Origin: Tetracentron sinense
Taxonomy: Eukaryota > Streptophyta > Magnoliopsida > Trochodendrales > Trochodendraceae
Reading direction: 5' to 3'
Assembly (NCBI GenBank): GCA_015143295.1
Contig: CM026557.1
Coordinates: forward strand, 23,717,760 to 23,781,759
DNA: 64,000 bases
Part shown: positions 35,857 to 47,555 of the stretch, one piece after another
Numbering within the stretch: the first letter of the stretch is position 1
Layout: each line of letters opens with the position of its first letter
Position numbers and translations under genes: made by a program
The notes under the pieces: generated by a model
The model's input: only the letters and a program-made list of their open reading frames with translations
Told to the model about the DNA's origin: nothing
Database searches by the model: none

Positions 35857-37174
35857 CTACTGCTGATATTGATTGGAATTTCCTTCATATGGGCGCCGAA
35901 CCGGCTGATCCCGTTGAGTCACGTACACCACTTTCTCCTTCCTTTCTCTAGGCGGTGAGTCCTCAGATGATGAAAACTCGTACCTCCGCCTTTTATCCTT
36001 CTTTCTTGATGAAGACGGCCGACCTACTCTCTCCACCACATCCACTCCCCTCGTCTTTGGCTTTGATACAATTGAGATATCATCTTCATATCTCCCGAAC
36101 TTAGTAGCGTGAACGATCATCTCGTCCAGCTTGACGGGATAATCGAGAGCTAGAGATTTATAGAGCTCAGAATGCTTGAGGATAGCGTTCTTGAAAGCAG
36201 CTATGCAGCTCTCATCATCAATCTTGTCGATGCTATGGACTTCATCAATAAAGCGTGAAATGAAATCCCTCAAAGATTCTGCTGGCCTCATCCTCAGAGC
36301 AAAGAGAGAATCTGCACCTACTTTTTTCTTTTTATTGATAATAAATTGATCAATAAAAACTGACCTAAGCTCGGAAAAGCTTCTGATTGAGCCATGGGGC
36401 AGATTACGAAACCACCTTGACGCTGCTCCAGACAAGGTATTGGGGAAGGCTTTGCATAAAAGATTATCATCTGGATTGTGAAGAGTCATCGCGTGCTTGA
36501 AGTCGAGCAAATGCTCCTTCAGATCAGTCTTGCCTGAGAACATTGAGAAAATTAGGGTCATGAACCGGGAAGGCGTATATGAATGATTGATTGCGTCCGA
36601 GAAAGGAGAGTTCTCAACGTTGTCCTTTGCTGTCTGAGCAAAGTGGTCAGAGGCTCCTCCTTTCATACTCTTAACACGAGCACTGATCTTAGCCTCCACC
36701 TCCTTGGAAGTCATCCAAGTCTTCTGAGCTTTAGGCTCCCCTACAGCACATCCTCTTGACTCCTCTCGAGCCCTTTCTTCTCGTAAATCGACACGATCAG
36801 AAGAATCCCTCTGATTAGCACGAACCTGAGTTTGACCTACACTACTATCAAGAGGAATAAATACGAATCTAGTTTCATGATTCTCTTGCACCAGTGAGAA
36901 AACTGGCCGTGCTGTCGCTACTCCTGAGGGAGAAGAAGAGAAGTCAAGCTGACGTCTCACTGAAGGCCTCTGAGATGGTCCGTCATCCACTTCAAGTCTA
37001 TCGTGCTCGAACACATCGAGCCTCTCCGATAACATCTACTGTTGCCTGGTGATATGGTCCAAGACAGATCCAGAAGTATTCAGCATGGCCCAGATGTTTG
37101 ATGGCCTGACTGTCGAAGATATCGCCGAAACAGAAGTCAAGTAGGAGAACAGATCTATACCCTCTCTAACAGCA
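35857..37174 (-). pseudogene. Tat Gag capsid protein
   Basis: The 392-residue open frame (to 37035) contains the Retrotrans_gag region: 'PFSDAINHSYTPSRFMTLIF', 'DLKEHLLDFKHAMTLHN', 'FPNTLSGAASRWFRNLP', 'SFSELRSVFIDQFI'. The C-terminus is Lys/Arg/Ser-rich. The same frame continues upstream of a TAG at 37036-37038 to about 37174, so the true start lies further out and the visible Met is only the first after the stop. Confidence 0.82.
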
Positions 37175-37539
37175 TCAAGGCATCATCCAGTCACCGCCCA
37201 CTGATCCGTTGGTGGACCGAGGCTCTCACCATCAAGGCCATCCAGGCCTGGGGCAAGCAGCTTATAGGGTAGGATGGTTCGACAAGCAATGACTGAAGCA
37301 CCATTCTTGCTCCTGCAGTAAAATCCAAATGTCAGGCCACTGTAAGCCTCTTTTTTTCGAGTCAATTTTGTAAACAGTCCACCCTTTTATCAATATAAAA
37401 TCGGATGTTTTGACTCAAAAATCAGGTTTTTGAAAAAATATTTCATCTGGCTGATGATGAAATCACACAGACTCTTCCCCTATAAGGCCTAGTGTCCTGA
37501 AGCCAAAAAAATAACAAAAAGCATGTTAAACTAAGCTTA
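37175..37539. other. Junction between two opposed gypsy elements
   Basis: No domain recognised. The minus-strand gag frame ends here and a plus-strand pol begins at about 37540. Neither an LTR nor a primer-binding site could be identified. Confidence 0.4.
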
Positions 37540-40500
37540 ATGATTTACCAGGAAATCGCCTGCACTAAGGCTACCACTAAAACCCTCCTTGAGCTTTTGG
37601 AAGTTGAGTATGACTCAGAACAGGAAGAGGAACCGCCCCAAGAGATCTTGGACCTCCTAAAGCACAGTGAAGGGTTACTGCAATCGAACATCAAGGACAC
37701 TAAGAACATCAACCTCGGATCCGAAGACAATCCTCTGGTCTTTAAAATCAGCACAACCATGAGCCCATAGCAGAGAACAGGCATGATCAGCTTCCTAAAG
37801 AGTTATAGTGACGTCTTTGCCTGATCATATGCAAACATGCCTGGTCTAGATCCAGCATTGGTGGTACACAGACTACCCCTGAACCCCAAAGTCAAACCAG
37901 TTAAGCAGAAACTAAGACGAATGAGGCCCGAATTGTCACAAAAGGTCAAAAAAAAGGTTGAGAAGCAGATCAAAGTAGGCTTTCTGGCAGTAGCAACCTA
38001 TCCTAAATGGTTAACCAACATTGTACCAGTACCAAGAAAGACGGCAAGGTCCGAATGTGTATTGACTACTGAAATCTAAACAAGGCGAGCCCAAAAGATA
38101 ACTTCCCTCTCCCACACATTGACATCCTGGTCGACAATACTGTAGGGCATGAGACACTCTCATTCATGGATGGTTTCTCTTGATACAACCAGATTAGAAT
38201 GTCAAACGAAGACATAGAGAAAACCTCCTTCATTACATCCTGTGACACGTTTTGCTACAAGGTCATACCCTTCAGACTCAAGAATGCAAGGGCAACCTAC
38301 CAGAAGGCCATGACAGCATTGTTCCATGACATGATACACAAGTCAACTGAAGTCTATGTGGATGTCATGATCGTCAAATCGCCTACTGTCAAGCAGCATC
38401 TTGAAGACCCGAAAAAGTTGTGTGACAGACTCAAAGAGTTTGGCCTAAGACTAAATCCGGCCAATTGCGTCTTTGGAGCCTCGTCAGAAAAGCTCCTCAG
38501 CTTCATAGTTAGCAAAAAAGACATCGAGATCAATCCAACTAAAGCCAAAGCTATCATCGAAATGCTAACTCCCTAGATTGAAAATGAAATCCATGGATTC
38601 CTGGGCAGAATTCAGTATATTAGTCGATTCATCTCTTAACTCACTCTGATATGCAAGCCAATCTTCAAGCATCTCCGAAAGAACGTACCTATAATCTAGA
38701 CAGACGAGTGCTAGGAAGCCTTTGACAGAATAAAGCAGTATCTTCTCCATCCTCCAATACTCTTGCCTCCTACACCAGGATGGCCACTGCTACTCTACAT
38801 CGCAGTGCAAGAAACCTCCATAGAATGCATCCTGGCACAACATGACGAAACAGACAGAACAAAGCAAGTCATCTAATACATCAATAAGCACCTGCTAGAG
38901 TTTGAAGAGAGGTACAACCCGCTCGAGAAACTTGTTTGACACTGGTTTGGGTAACTCAGTGTCTTTAACACTTTCTGCTTTCCTATCCGCCGATCCTGAT
39001 CTCAGATCACTTGGCCCACAATCCAGCATAAGACTATGTTTCAGTACATGATCAGTTTCTAGACGAAGTCATCCTATATGCAGAGACAGAAGAACAAGAT
39101 TACACTGACTGGGAGTTATACTTCGACGGAGCTGCTAACAATCATAGACACGGGGCAAGAGCAGTCCTAATCTCAACTAAGGGAGCACACCTCCCTACTT
39201 CAATCAAGCTGTGATTTAGATGTTCAAACAACGAAGCACAATATGAGGCATGTATAGTCGGATTGAAAAAAGCCTTGGGCATTGGGATTGAAGACATCGA
39301 CGTCTACGGTGATTCGTCTTTGGTAATCTGTCAGGTAAATGAATCTTGGGTCATCCGAGAGGCAGGGCTAGTCCCGTACTTGGCCTACCTCAATGTGTTA
39401 ATCACTCAGTTCAGAAGAATCAGCTTCAGTCACAGGTCCTGGAATCATAACAGATTCACCGATGCACTGGCCACTCTCGCCTCCATGGTACAGATCCCCA
39501 GGGGCATCATGCTCTAGCCAATCGAAATTCAGCAACAGGACCAGCCTGCCTACTGCCTTGAAATTAAAAAGGTATCAGACAACATGCCTTGTTATATAGA
39601 CATCAAGTAGTATCTCGAGGACGAGACCTTCCCATTCGATGCCACCAAAACAGACTATCGGGCAATCAGAAGACAGACCATTCAATTTATCCTCTCAGGA
39701 AGAGTCTTATACAAGAGATCGCTGAATCTAATCTGGCTCAGATGCCTCGACACTTGTGAAGCAGCACAAGTAGTCTAAGAAGTTCATAGAGGACCTTGCA
39801 GCCCACATATGAACGGGCTGATGCATTCTAAGAAGATACTCAGACTGGGCTACTATCGATCTACAATGGAATTCGACTGTTACCAGTATGTACAGAAGTG
39901 CCACCAATGCCAAATCTATACCAACAGAATCAATGCAGTGCCAACCAGCTACACAACCTCACCGCTCTATAGCCCTTCTCAGCTTGGGGCATCGACATCA
40001 TCAGACCCATAGCGCCGAAAGCATTAAACAAACATCAATTTATCCTGGTTGCAATCGATTACTTCACAAAATGGGTCGAGGCAGCCTCTTATGCCAATGT
40101 CATAGCCTCAATGGTTCAGCGTTTTCTGGAAAAGGATATCATTTGCCAGTACGGTGTTCCATTTGAGATTGTAACAGACAATGCTCTCAATTTTTGCAAC
40201 AAGGGGATGACAGATCTCTGCCAGAAATTCAAGATTCAACATCATAACTCCACGCCATACAGGCCATAGACCAATGGTGCAGTTGAAGCCGCCAAAAAAA
40301 ACATAAAGAAAATCTTAGAAAAGATGACAACCAACTACTCTACCTGGCATGAGATGCTCCCATACCACTCATGGCCTAGAAAATGTCCATCTGAACATCA
40401 ACTGGGGCAACACCATATTCTCTGGTCTATGGTATGGAAGCAATCCTCCCAATCAAAGTACAAATTTCATCACTCTAGGTGTTAATGGAAGCAGAAATCT

Positions 40501-40835
40501 AAGAAGCAGAATGGGCGCAGACCCAATATGAACAACTGAATCTGATCGAAGAGTGACGACTAAAAGCCATCAACCACTCTTATGCCTATCAAAAGCGCAT
40601 GGGTAGGGCATTCAACAAGAAAGTCAAGCCTCAAAGCATCGAAATCGGTGACCTGGTTCTCCAGAAAATGTTGTCAAACCGCCCAGACCCAAGGGGTAAG
40701 TTTACACCCAACTATGAAGGCCCATACATCATCCGAGACAAATTCTCAGGTAGGGCCCTTCGCCTCGAACATATGGATGATGAAGACGTTCCAGAGCCCG
40801 TCAACATGGACAAAGTCAAACAATACTACGCTTAG
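37540..40835 (+). pseudogene. Tat/Ogre-like pol: RT, RNase H, integrase, heavily decayed
   Basis: Fragments in order: PR-RT linker (37540-37767); RT start 'MPGLDPALVVHRLPLNPKVK' at 37837; RT palm to 38576, where the expected YVDD-type box reads 'VYVDVMIVKS', losing the second Asp; RNase H near 39115-39517 with 'YFDGAANN', 'NNEAQYEACI' and 'VYGDSSLVI'; integrase zinc finger 'CHQCQ' near 39900; integrase core near 40045-40330 ('VAIDYFTKWVEA', 'IVTDNALNF'); and a C-terminal part 40599-40835. Stops such as CAA/CAG to TAA/TAG and frame breaks are numerous. The loss of the RT Asp and the many stops show long inactivity. Confidence 0.82.
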
Positions 40836-42754
40836 GGTCTAGATCTGATAGGCACTTTGCACTAGTAAATTCTCTGAGAAATGACAAGAGGCCATCCTTG
40901 GTACACTCCTTATCTCCAACAATGTAAACCTATTTTTAAATCAATGAAATCCGCTAGTTAGCTCCTTGAGCCTAACATCCCTTCTTTCATTAAACCTTCT
41001 CAAGGACACCATCCCTTGCCAATCTATGGCATTTGCTTGAACTATGTCATGGCCTGATCCTGCAAATAGTACGTAGGCAACCTGATAAATCAGGTACGGT
41101 CACAAAAGGGATCAAGATATGTACAAAATCATCTCCCAAGCAGAGTCTGGACATCCCCTAAACCACCCCTAGTAGAGTCATCCCCACTCCAAAAAGCCCC
41201 ACCAGAGTCAATCCTCTCAACTTCCCCGGCCAAATCAGCTCTCAAGGGTATAAAGTTTTTATAAAAAAAGCCCAAAATAGAAGTTGAAACATTTTCCAAG
41301 TCAGAGACTCTCCACAGAGACTAACCTCTCCAAACTCTTTCCCAAGCAAAAACCTCTCAGGGACAATCTCTCCCGAAAAACAATCCCCAAGCAAAGACTA
41401 CCTCTCTCGAAACTCTCCCCAATGAAGACAATCTCTCTCATATTCCCCGATGGAGCAAAAAAAAAATCGAACTCTACCGAAAATCCTAAAGTACAAATCC
41501 CCAGGAAGGTACAACAGGAGAAGTCCCCTTAAAATCCACTGCAACAAAAGAAATCTCAGGGTGTCCCTAACTTCGATCCCCTAGCCTACATTTTGTCCTA
41601 CTCTAAATCATTCTAGATCCCCTAGAAACTACGAGTGCAAGCGCAGTATCACATCTATATCCTCTGCGGAACCCAAATCGTCAGCAGAGCGCCATTTAGG
41701 GCAATGAAAGGAGAGGATCTATTTTTCCCAACAAATCGCGGGCATGAGTGAAAATTGGCAACGGCCTCATTGCACAAAAATTACGCAACCCCAGACCTAG
41801 TCTTACAACTAAGGGTAAAAAAAAGGGATAAAAATCAACCAGCTTCGCAGACATGAGGAAAACCAGCAACAACCTCATTGCGTAAAAATTATGCGAACCT
41901 CATGACTTTGTCATTCCAAGGGTAAAAAAGGGAGAAAAGCTGAAGAGCAATTTGACAACAAAATTCGGCAGCAATCAATCTTGCCGACTTCCCAACAATC
42001 CCCCGCAGGTTGTCAACAAATGGCACCGAAAAAATAGATTCCCCTACAGTAGTCTCTTGCAGATTTCTCTGGCAGTAGTCTCTAGCAGATGTCACAACTC
42101 CCCAGTAGATAGTTGGCAGTCTCCAGTAGAGTTTCACTTCCCAGCAGTAGTCTACCACAGTGTATCCCCAGCAGCGGGCCTACAACAGTGTCCAAGTCCC
42201 CCAGTGGATCCCCAATAAAAGCCTCCGATTGCTTTCTACAACGCTCTCCCCGGCCAAAGTCCACACTCTCCAGCAACGGCAAGACATGCAGGTCTACTCC
42301 CAAATATCCCCAGCGGTAACAAAACCTCTTCTAGGTCATACTCCACTCTTCGAGAGTAAAAGATAGACTACATAATTCCCTAAAGCCCTGGCAAAGGCAA
42401 TTTTCTGGCAAATCTAAGACCTAGCTAAACATTATTTCCGTCAAAATCAAAAACTTTTGCAAGAGTCCAACACTTTTCAAAAAGGTTTTTCAAAACAGAG
42501 CTTTCGGTACCGAAACTTGGTCGTACCAACCTGCATTAAGCAACCTCGACTAGACAAGCAGAAGAAGCCGACACATCCTCACGAGTCGCAATCAACAGAG
42601 TCATGGGAAATCATCCTCATCTTTACACCCTGCATAACATCATCAAAATCAACGCCCCTGGGCCATTTCAAAATCAATCTGGCTAGCGCCTCTAGGACAT
42701 GCCATCTCCATAACAATCAGGCTAGTGCCTCCTGGACATGCCACAACCTTTTCA
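40836..42754 (+). other. 3' region of the Tat/Ogre-like element
   Basis: No gene. It contains GTACGTAGGCAACC at 41069-41082, a word repeated in the LTR at 48245. Two stretches with AAATTATGCGAACC/AAATTACGCAACC (41785 and 41886) suggest a short internal duplication. The sequence is C/A-rich between 41150 and 42750. Confidence 0.5.
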
Positions 42755-43330
42755 ACACCCCGTATGTCTTTGACATCATTGAGTCTCCATTGACATAACA
42801 CACCTTGTCAACATATCGACACTCACCACATGTTCCCCTTTTTGATACCCCCGTATGTCCTTGACATCATTGAGTCTCCATTGACATAACACACCTTGTC
42901 AACATGCCGACACTCACCGTATGTCCCCCTTTCGACACCCCCATGTGTCTCGACATCCCAGGTGAGCATTGACATAACACACTTTATCAGTACCCTCGTG
43001 TGTCTCAACATCCTATGTAAGCATTGACATAACACACTTTGTCGGCACATTGCATGTCTCGATATCCCAGGTGAGCATCGATATAACACACTTTGTCGGC
43101 ACCTCGCATATCCCCCTTTCGATACCCCCATGTGTCCTTGACATCCCAGGTGAGTATCGACATAACACACTTTGTCGGCACCTCGCATGTCTTGATATCC
43201 CAGGTGAGCATCAACATAACACACTTTGTCGGCACCTCGCGTATCCCCTTTCGACACCCCGTGTGTCTTGAACATCCTAGGTGAGCATCGACGTAACACA
43301 CTTTGTCGGCACCTCGCATGTCCTCCTTCC
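42755..43330 (+). repeat. Imperfect tandem repeats of about 55-90 bp
   Basis: The core TGACATAACACACTTTGTCG followed by GCACCTCGCATGTC and a variable ATCCCAGGTGAGCATCGA occurs about nine times. Two unit lengths alternate, depending on whether a CCCCTTTCGACACCCC spacer is present. It lies between pol and the LTR, where Tat/Ogre elements commonly have tandem repeats. Long minus-strand frames here come only from the repeat. Confidence 0.8.
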
Positions 43331-43836
43331 GACACTCCGCGTGTCCTTCGTTTGTTTTGGCCAAGCATCTCTGGGTAGCGCCATATCAACCAATCCTGGC
43401 TAGCACCTCCGGGACATGCCATCCTTCATTACAACCATTAATCCCCAATATAAGTAGCCTAGACTACTCTTCCATCCGCAGGGAGTGGCCTTAACCACTT
43501 CCATTTTCCCCAAGCCGCATCACCCATTGCACCACTTGCACAGCATGCATGCATATCATCATCCCCTAAAATCCAATCTTGGTGTAAAAATAGGATGATT
43601 CCAGTCTTTGCTTTTCAATTGTCAATTCGGCACTCTCCGACAAAGAAGGGCAGCTATAAGCACCCAATTTTTACACCCTATCCTAACTATGGTTCAACCC
43701 ATTAACCATGGTTATCCCCCAGAACTCTGGTCAAACCCTAATCAAGCCCTAGGCCTAACCCTAGGATAAACCCTAACCCTAGGTAAAACCTGGTCAAACC
43801 CTGGCCAAAACCTAGTCAAGCCTTAGGCCTAACTCT

Positions 43837-46125
43837 TGTTAGCTTTTAGGTTTTGACCTAAGGCAACATCATCGATTTTAATGATAACACAATAAAGGAA
43901 TGAATATTGTGTTATTAATGTCTCTCTTGAGTTTCTATGAAAATCAGATTAAGAAGAGCATTAGAGTGCCTTTCATCCAAAAAGCATGAGCTGGACCCTA
44001 TTAAAGCCTATATGCAAGATCTAGTCCAAGTCAAAGTCATTTAAGCTCACATCATCAAGTTAACATAAGCTCAAGCATCAAGATAAAGATGAAGATGAAG
44101 GAGATGGATCAACTCAAAACTAAATCAGATCTAGTAATAAAGTGAAGACTCTCAAGGTTTTTAATGTCTAAGTTTAAGTTGAGAGTGTTTAGGACTTTTA
44201 TAAAAGTCTTCATTAGATGGTTTGGATGAAAAGCTCAAAGACCTTAGATTGACCATAGGTTTCTTAAACCAATGTTAAAATATGATTAAGAACATTTAAA
44301 CATGATCATCTTACTCATAATGCATAAGTACAAAACCTTGGAATCAAATCCCATCTTATAGGTTTTGAAAAATGGATTCTGCAAATAAAAATGGTATATC
44401 CAATCGATTAGATAGATCATCCAGTCGATTAGGCAGACCATCCAATCGATTAGAAGACCCTTGTGATCGACTGGATAGAATAAATATTGAAAAAATTTGT
44501 CTGCATGTTCAGTTAGTGTTGAAATCCTCTTTGAATCCATTTTTAGATCCTTCTAATGATCATTATGAGTTGTTAATCATATTTATCTATCAATCTAAAA
44601 GACTTTGGAACACTTAAGAATCATTCTAAAAGCAAGCCAAGTGGCCAAGGATATCATTCCAACCTTTAAAATCAAGAAAATTGAATTTCAGTATTTTCTG
44701 GGCAAAAAATACACTATCCAGTCGATCAGAAGGGTCTTGTGATCGACTGGATAGACCAAAATCAAGAAAATTGAATTTAAATATTTATTGGACAAAAAAT
44801 ACACTTTCCAGTCAATCACACAAGCCTTGTGATCGACTAGATAGAACAAATTCTATTATGGCCATTTTACTCAAACCCAAAAATTTTCGGGACCCTTTTT
44901 GACCCTGATAGAGGCAGAATTAGGATTCGACTATCAGGGACAAAATTGTTCCTCTTTCAATTTTGAATGAAATAAGCTTTTGAATTACCTAATTTCATTG
45001 AGCCAATCAAAATTTATGATCAAAATACAGAAGGAGACAAAAACTTTGCTCTACCCAGTTGCGAAATGGACCAGTCAACTTCAGGAGCCTTTTTGGCCAT
45101 GAAAAACAAAGAATTGAGACTTGACTATTAGATACAATATTGTTCCTCTTTTCATTTTAAGTGGAATAGGCTTTTGAATGAACTAATTCTGATAATTAAA
45201 GCAATATTTATGATTGAAATACCGAGAGGTAAAAACGGTATTCTATCCAGCCAATCAGATGGAGCATCCAGTCGATTAGGAGCACCATCCAGTCGATCAC
45301 ACAAGCCTTGTGAACGACTGGATAGAGTGAAAAACGTCCAAAACATGTTTTTTGTTGTAACGGCTATATTTTTAACGGCTCTTTTCGCATCTATTGATTC
45401 TCTAACGGCTATATTCTTGATTGCACTATAAATAAAGATGGTTTATGAACTAAAACAATAAGAGTGATCAATCTATCAATTCCCAATCATTCACCATGAT
45501 CTAAAACTCAAATTTATTGTGAAAAATCTAAAACCCCCAATACTTTGTTTTTGAGCTAAACTCCAATCCATCTTTTGAGAGATTTCTTAGAGTTTGTTAT
45601 TCCATTATTATCTAACTCTAAAGGAGTTTTTTTTATTTCGGATTCAAATCCAAATCTCTACATTGTAAAGGTTCATCCTTAGCCTCAAAGGATTGTGAAG
45701 GTTTGATCCTAAGCCATAAAAGGATTGTGTAACGGTTTATCCTCTACCCGCAAAAGAATAGTAAAGGTGGTCTCCTAGCCTACAAGGGAGTGTAACGGTT
45801 TACTATTCACTCGGAAGAAGACACGATTTGGGAACAAAATCGTGGGTAATCCTTGGAGTGGAAATAGCTCAAGGCGAGGACGTAGGCGAGTTGCCGAACC
45901 TCGTGAACAATATTCGGTGTCAAGTGTTTGCATCTCTCTAACTCTCTCTACTTGACTGATTTCCATTATTGTTTACACTATTGTTAAAGTAAAATTGTTA
46001 GATTCTCTATTTCCCTTTAACTTGCCTTAAAGTTAAAATTCCACTTAGGGAATTTAGAGTAAATATTTTTTAATTGTCATAGACCCTATTCACCCCTCCC
46101 TCTAGGGTCCATACCCTAGGCAACA
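43837..46125 (+). mobile_element. Solo LTR, about 2.3 kb, nested
   Basis: Starts TGTTAGCTTTTAGG and ends CCTAGGCAACA. Five-base flanks ACTCT (43832-43836) and ACCCT (46126-46130) differ at one base. Outside sequence is the CCCTAA-rich host LTR on both sides. A TATA box (CTATAAATAAAG) lies near 45425. The hairpin cluster upstream is described separately. No coding domain is present; the family was not identified. Confidence 0.65.
44399..45330 (+). promoter_or_regulatory. LTR hairpin cluster (TATCCAGTCGATCA)
   Basis: The word occurs forward near 44399, 44419, 44440, 44715, 44806, 45244, 45265 and 45286, and inverted near 44463, 44740, 44830 and 45310. At 44715-44728 and 44740-44753 two perfect 14-bp arms face each other across 11 bp. 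All copies lie 100-1030 bp upstream of the TATA box at 45425. Either DNA-binding sites or RNA hairpins are possible. Confidence 0.65.
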
Positions 46126-46307
46126 ACCCTAACACTAGGTAAACCCTGGTTAAACCCCAACCTAACCCTAGGTGAACCCTGGTTCAGCCCCAAGGTCCAA
46201 AAATCCTAAAAATCCAGTCCAAAACCTTCTGTGGGCCCACACAGGGGCCCACAAATCTTTCTGAGCCGTTGCATTGGGGCCCCCCACCCAAATTTGAATT
46301 TTCTCAT

Positions 46308-47555
46308 AATGACGGTAATAACTTTACCACCATTACTAAATTTGGCACCTGCTATAGTGTTTCAGGCCAAGTGTGTGGGGGTTTAGCCATTTCTGGCAAA
46401 AACCAATGAATGACGGTAATAACATTACCGTCATTCTCAATCTTGCCTTATTCAGGAATGGTGGTAATCCAATTACCGTCATTACCTGATCTTTGTAGAT
46501 ACGCAGTAGCTCCCCTCCTGGCCACCCTGGCTCTCTTCCAGCTAGTTCCCCACGCCTGTTTTAATCCCCTAAACAACCCTGGGTCTCCTTCAACCCTATA
46601 AATCCCCCCACCATCCATGGTTTTAGACTGACTCTTCCATTTCCATACTAAACCCTTGTCCAAACATGGTTAGCTCACACCCTAGCCTTCCAATCACTGG
46701 CCCTCCACCTAAGGTGATCCCTAGGCCTCCCAGGAGCTCCCTTAGTAATGTCGTACTAGGCCTGCCTCCACCTGCTGCCACCGTGCACAGCACCTCTCCA
46801 CCACCATGGAGACCATAGCAAGAGGTTAAACCTCTCCCCTTCTTACATTCGAGTTAAGGCATTGTAAAGGACCCCTGGTCCTATTCTAAGGGTCTTCTAT
46901 TTGTTTTCTTTTACATTACAGCTTGTTTAACCAAGGATTGGGGTCCTCCCACCTTCTTCATAGGTGTGGGGGAACCCCTTGAGGTGTAACCACGGGTACA
47001 AGACCCCACATCATCCACAGAGCTCCCCTCTAGGTTCTGGGGGTCCCTCAGGCCATGAGGGAACCCCTGGAACCCAACTGGTGTAGCCCCCAGTGGGAAA
47101 ATTTGGTTTTTTGAAATTTTACAGGAATAGCGGTAAAATAATTACCGTCATTCCTAGGGTCTTCCTTAGCAACCCTATTACACCTATTTTTGGTGGGCCC
47201 TGGTCCATTCTAAGGTCATGGTTGGACTCCTCAGGCCCTCCTCTATCTACCCTGGTCATTCCAGGGTCATCCCAGCTACTTAACCAGGGTTAATTTGGCC
47301 TCAAACAGGAGTTAGCTTAATGGCGGTAGACTATCTACCGCCATTATAGTATACCAAGTGCAGTAACTTTGGCCCACTTTGGGGCCCACTCTAGACCACC
47401 CCCAAGGCCCACATCAGGCTCAGGGTCTTCCTTAGACTTCCTTCTTCATCTCTATGGGTCCAGCACCCCATGAGGCCATCCCTAACTCAAGTTACAACCT
47501 TGCAAATCCTGGTTAAAAGTGATTCTGTAATGGCGGTAATCCCATTACCGCCATT
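46308..47555 (+). promoter_or_regulatory. Six 27-bp near-palindromes around the LTR TATA box
   Basis: AATGRCGGTAAT-N3-ATTACCGYCATT-type units occur at 46308, 46409, 46457, 47125, 47319 and 47529. Three lie before and three after TATAAATCCCC at 46598. The unit at 47529-47555 has perfect arms (AATGGCGGTAAT and ATTACCGCCATT). Compensating differences exist: the unit at 47319 reads GGTAGA...TCTACC. Confidence 0.7.

Larger units (their letters stand above)
27788..37174 (-). mobile_element. Tat-lineage Ty3/gypsy element, 5' LTR missing
   Basis: On the minus strand the order is gag (37174-35857), protease (35157-34780), RT and RNase H (34734-32709) and integrase (32540-31960). An extra plus-strand frame (29312-31682), a polypurine tract and the 3' LTR (28595-27788) follow. 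The order PR-RT-RH-IN defines Ty3/gypsy. An extra, often antisense, frame between integrase and the 3' LTR is known for some Tat-lineage elements. No matching 5' LTR or primer site is seen right of 37174, so the element is truncated there. Confidence 0.85.

Noticed and set aside
37540..40835. Endogenous pararetrovirus
   Set aside because: An integrase with CHQCQ zinc finger and catalytic core follows RNase H, and no movement-protein or coat region is seen, so it is a gypsy retrotransposon.
42823..43422. 199-residue Cys-rich minus-strand protein
   Set aside because: The frame is produced by the tandem repeat; the 'protein' is only the repeat unit read over and over.
43730..43860. CCCTAA-rich sequence as an interstitial telomere
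   Set aside because: The units are irregular, mixed with CCTAGG and CTGGTCAAA words, and recur throughout the long LTR at 43656-48503. They belong to the LTR.
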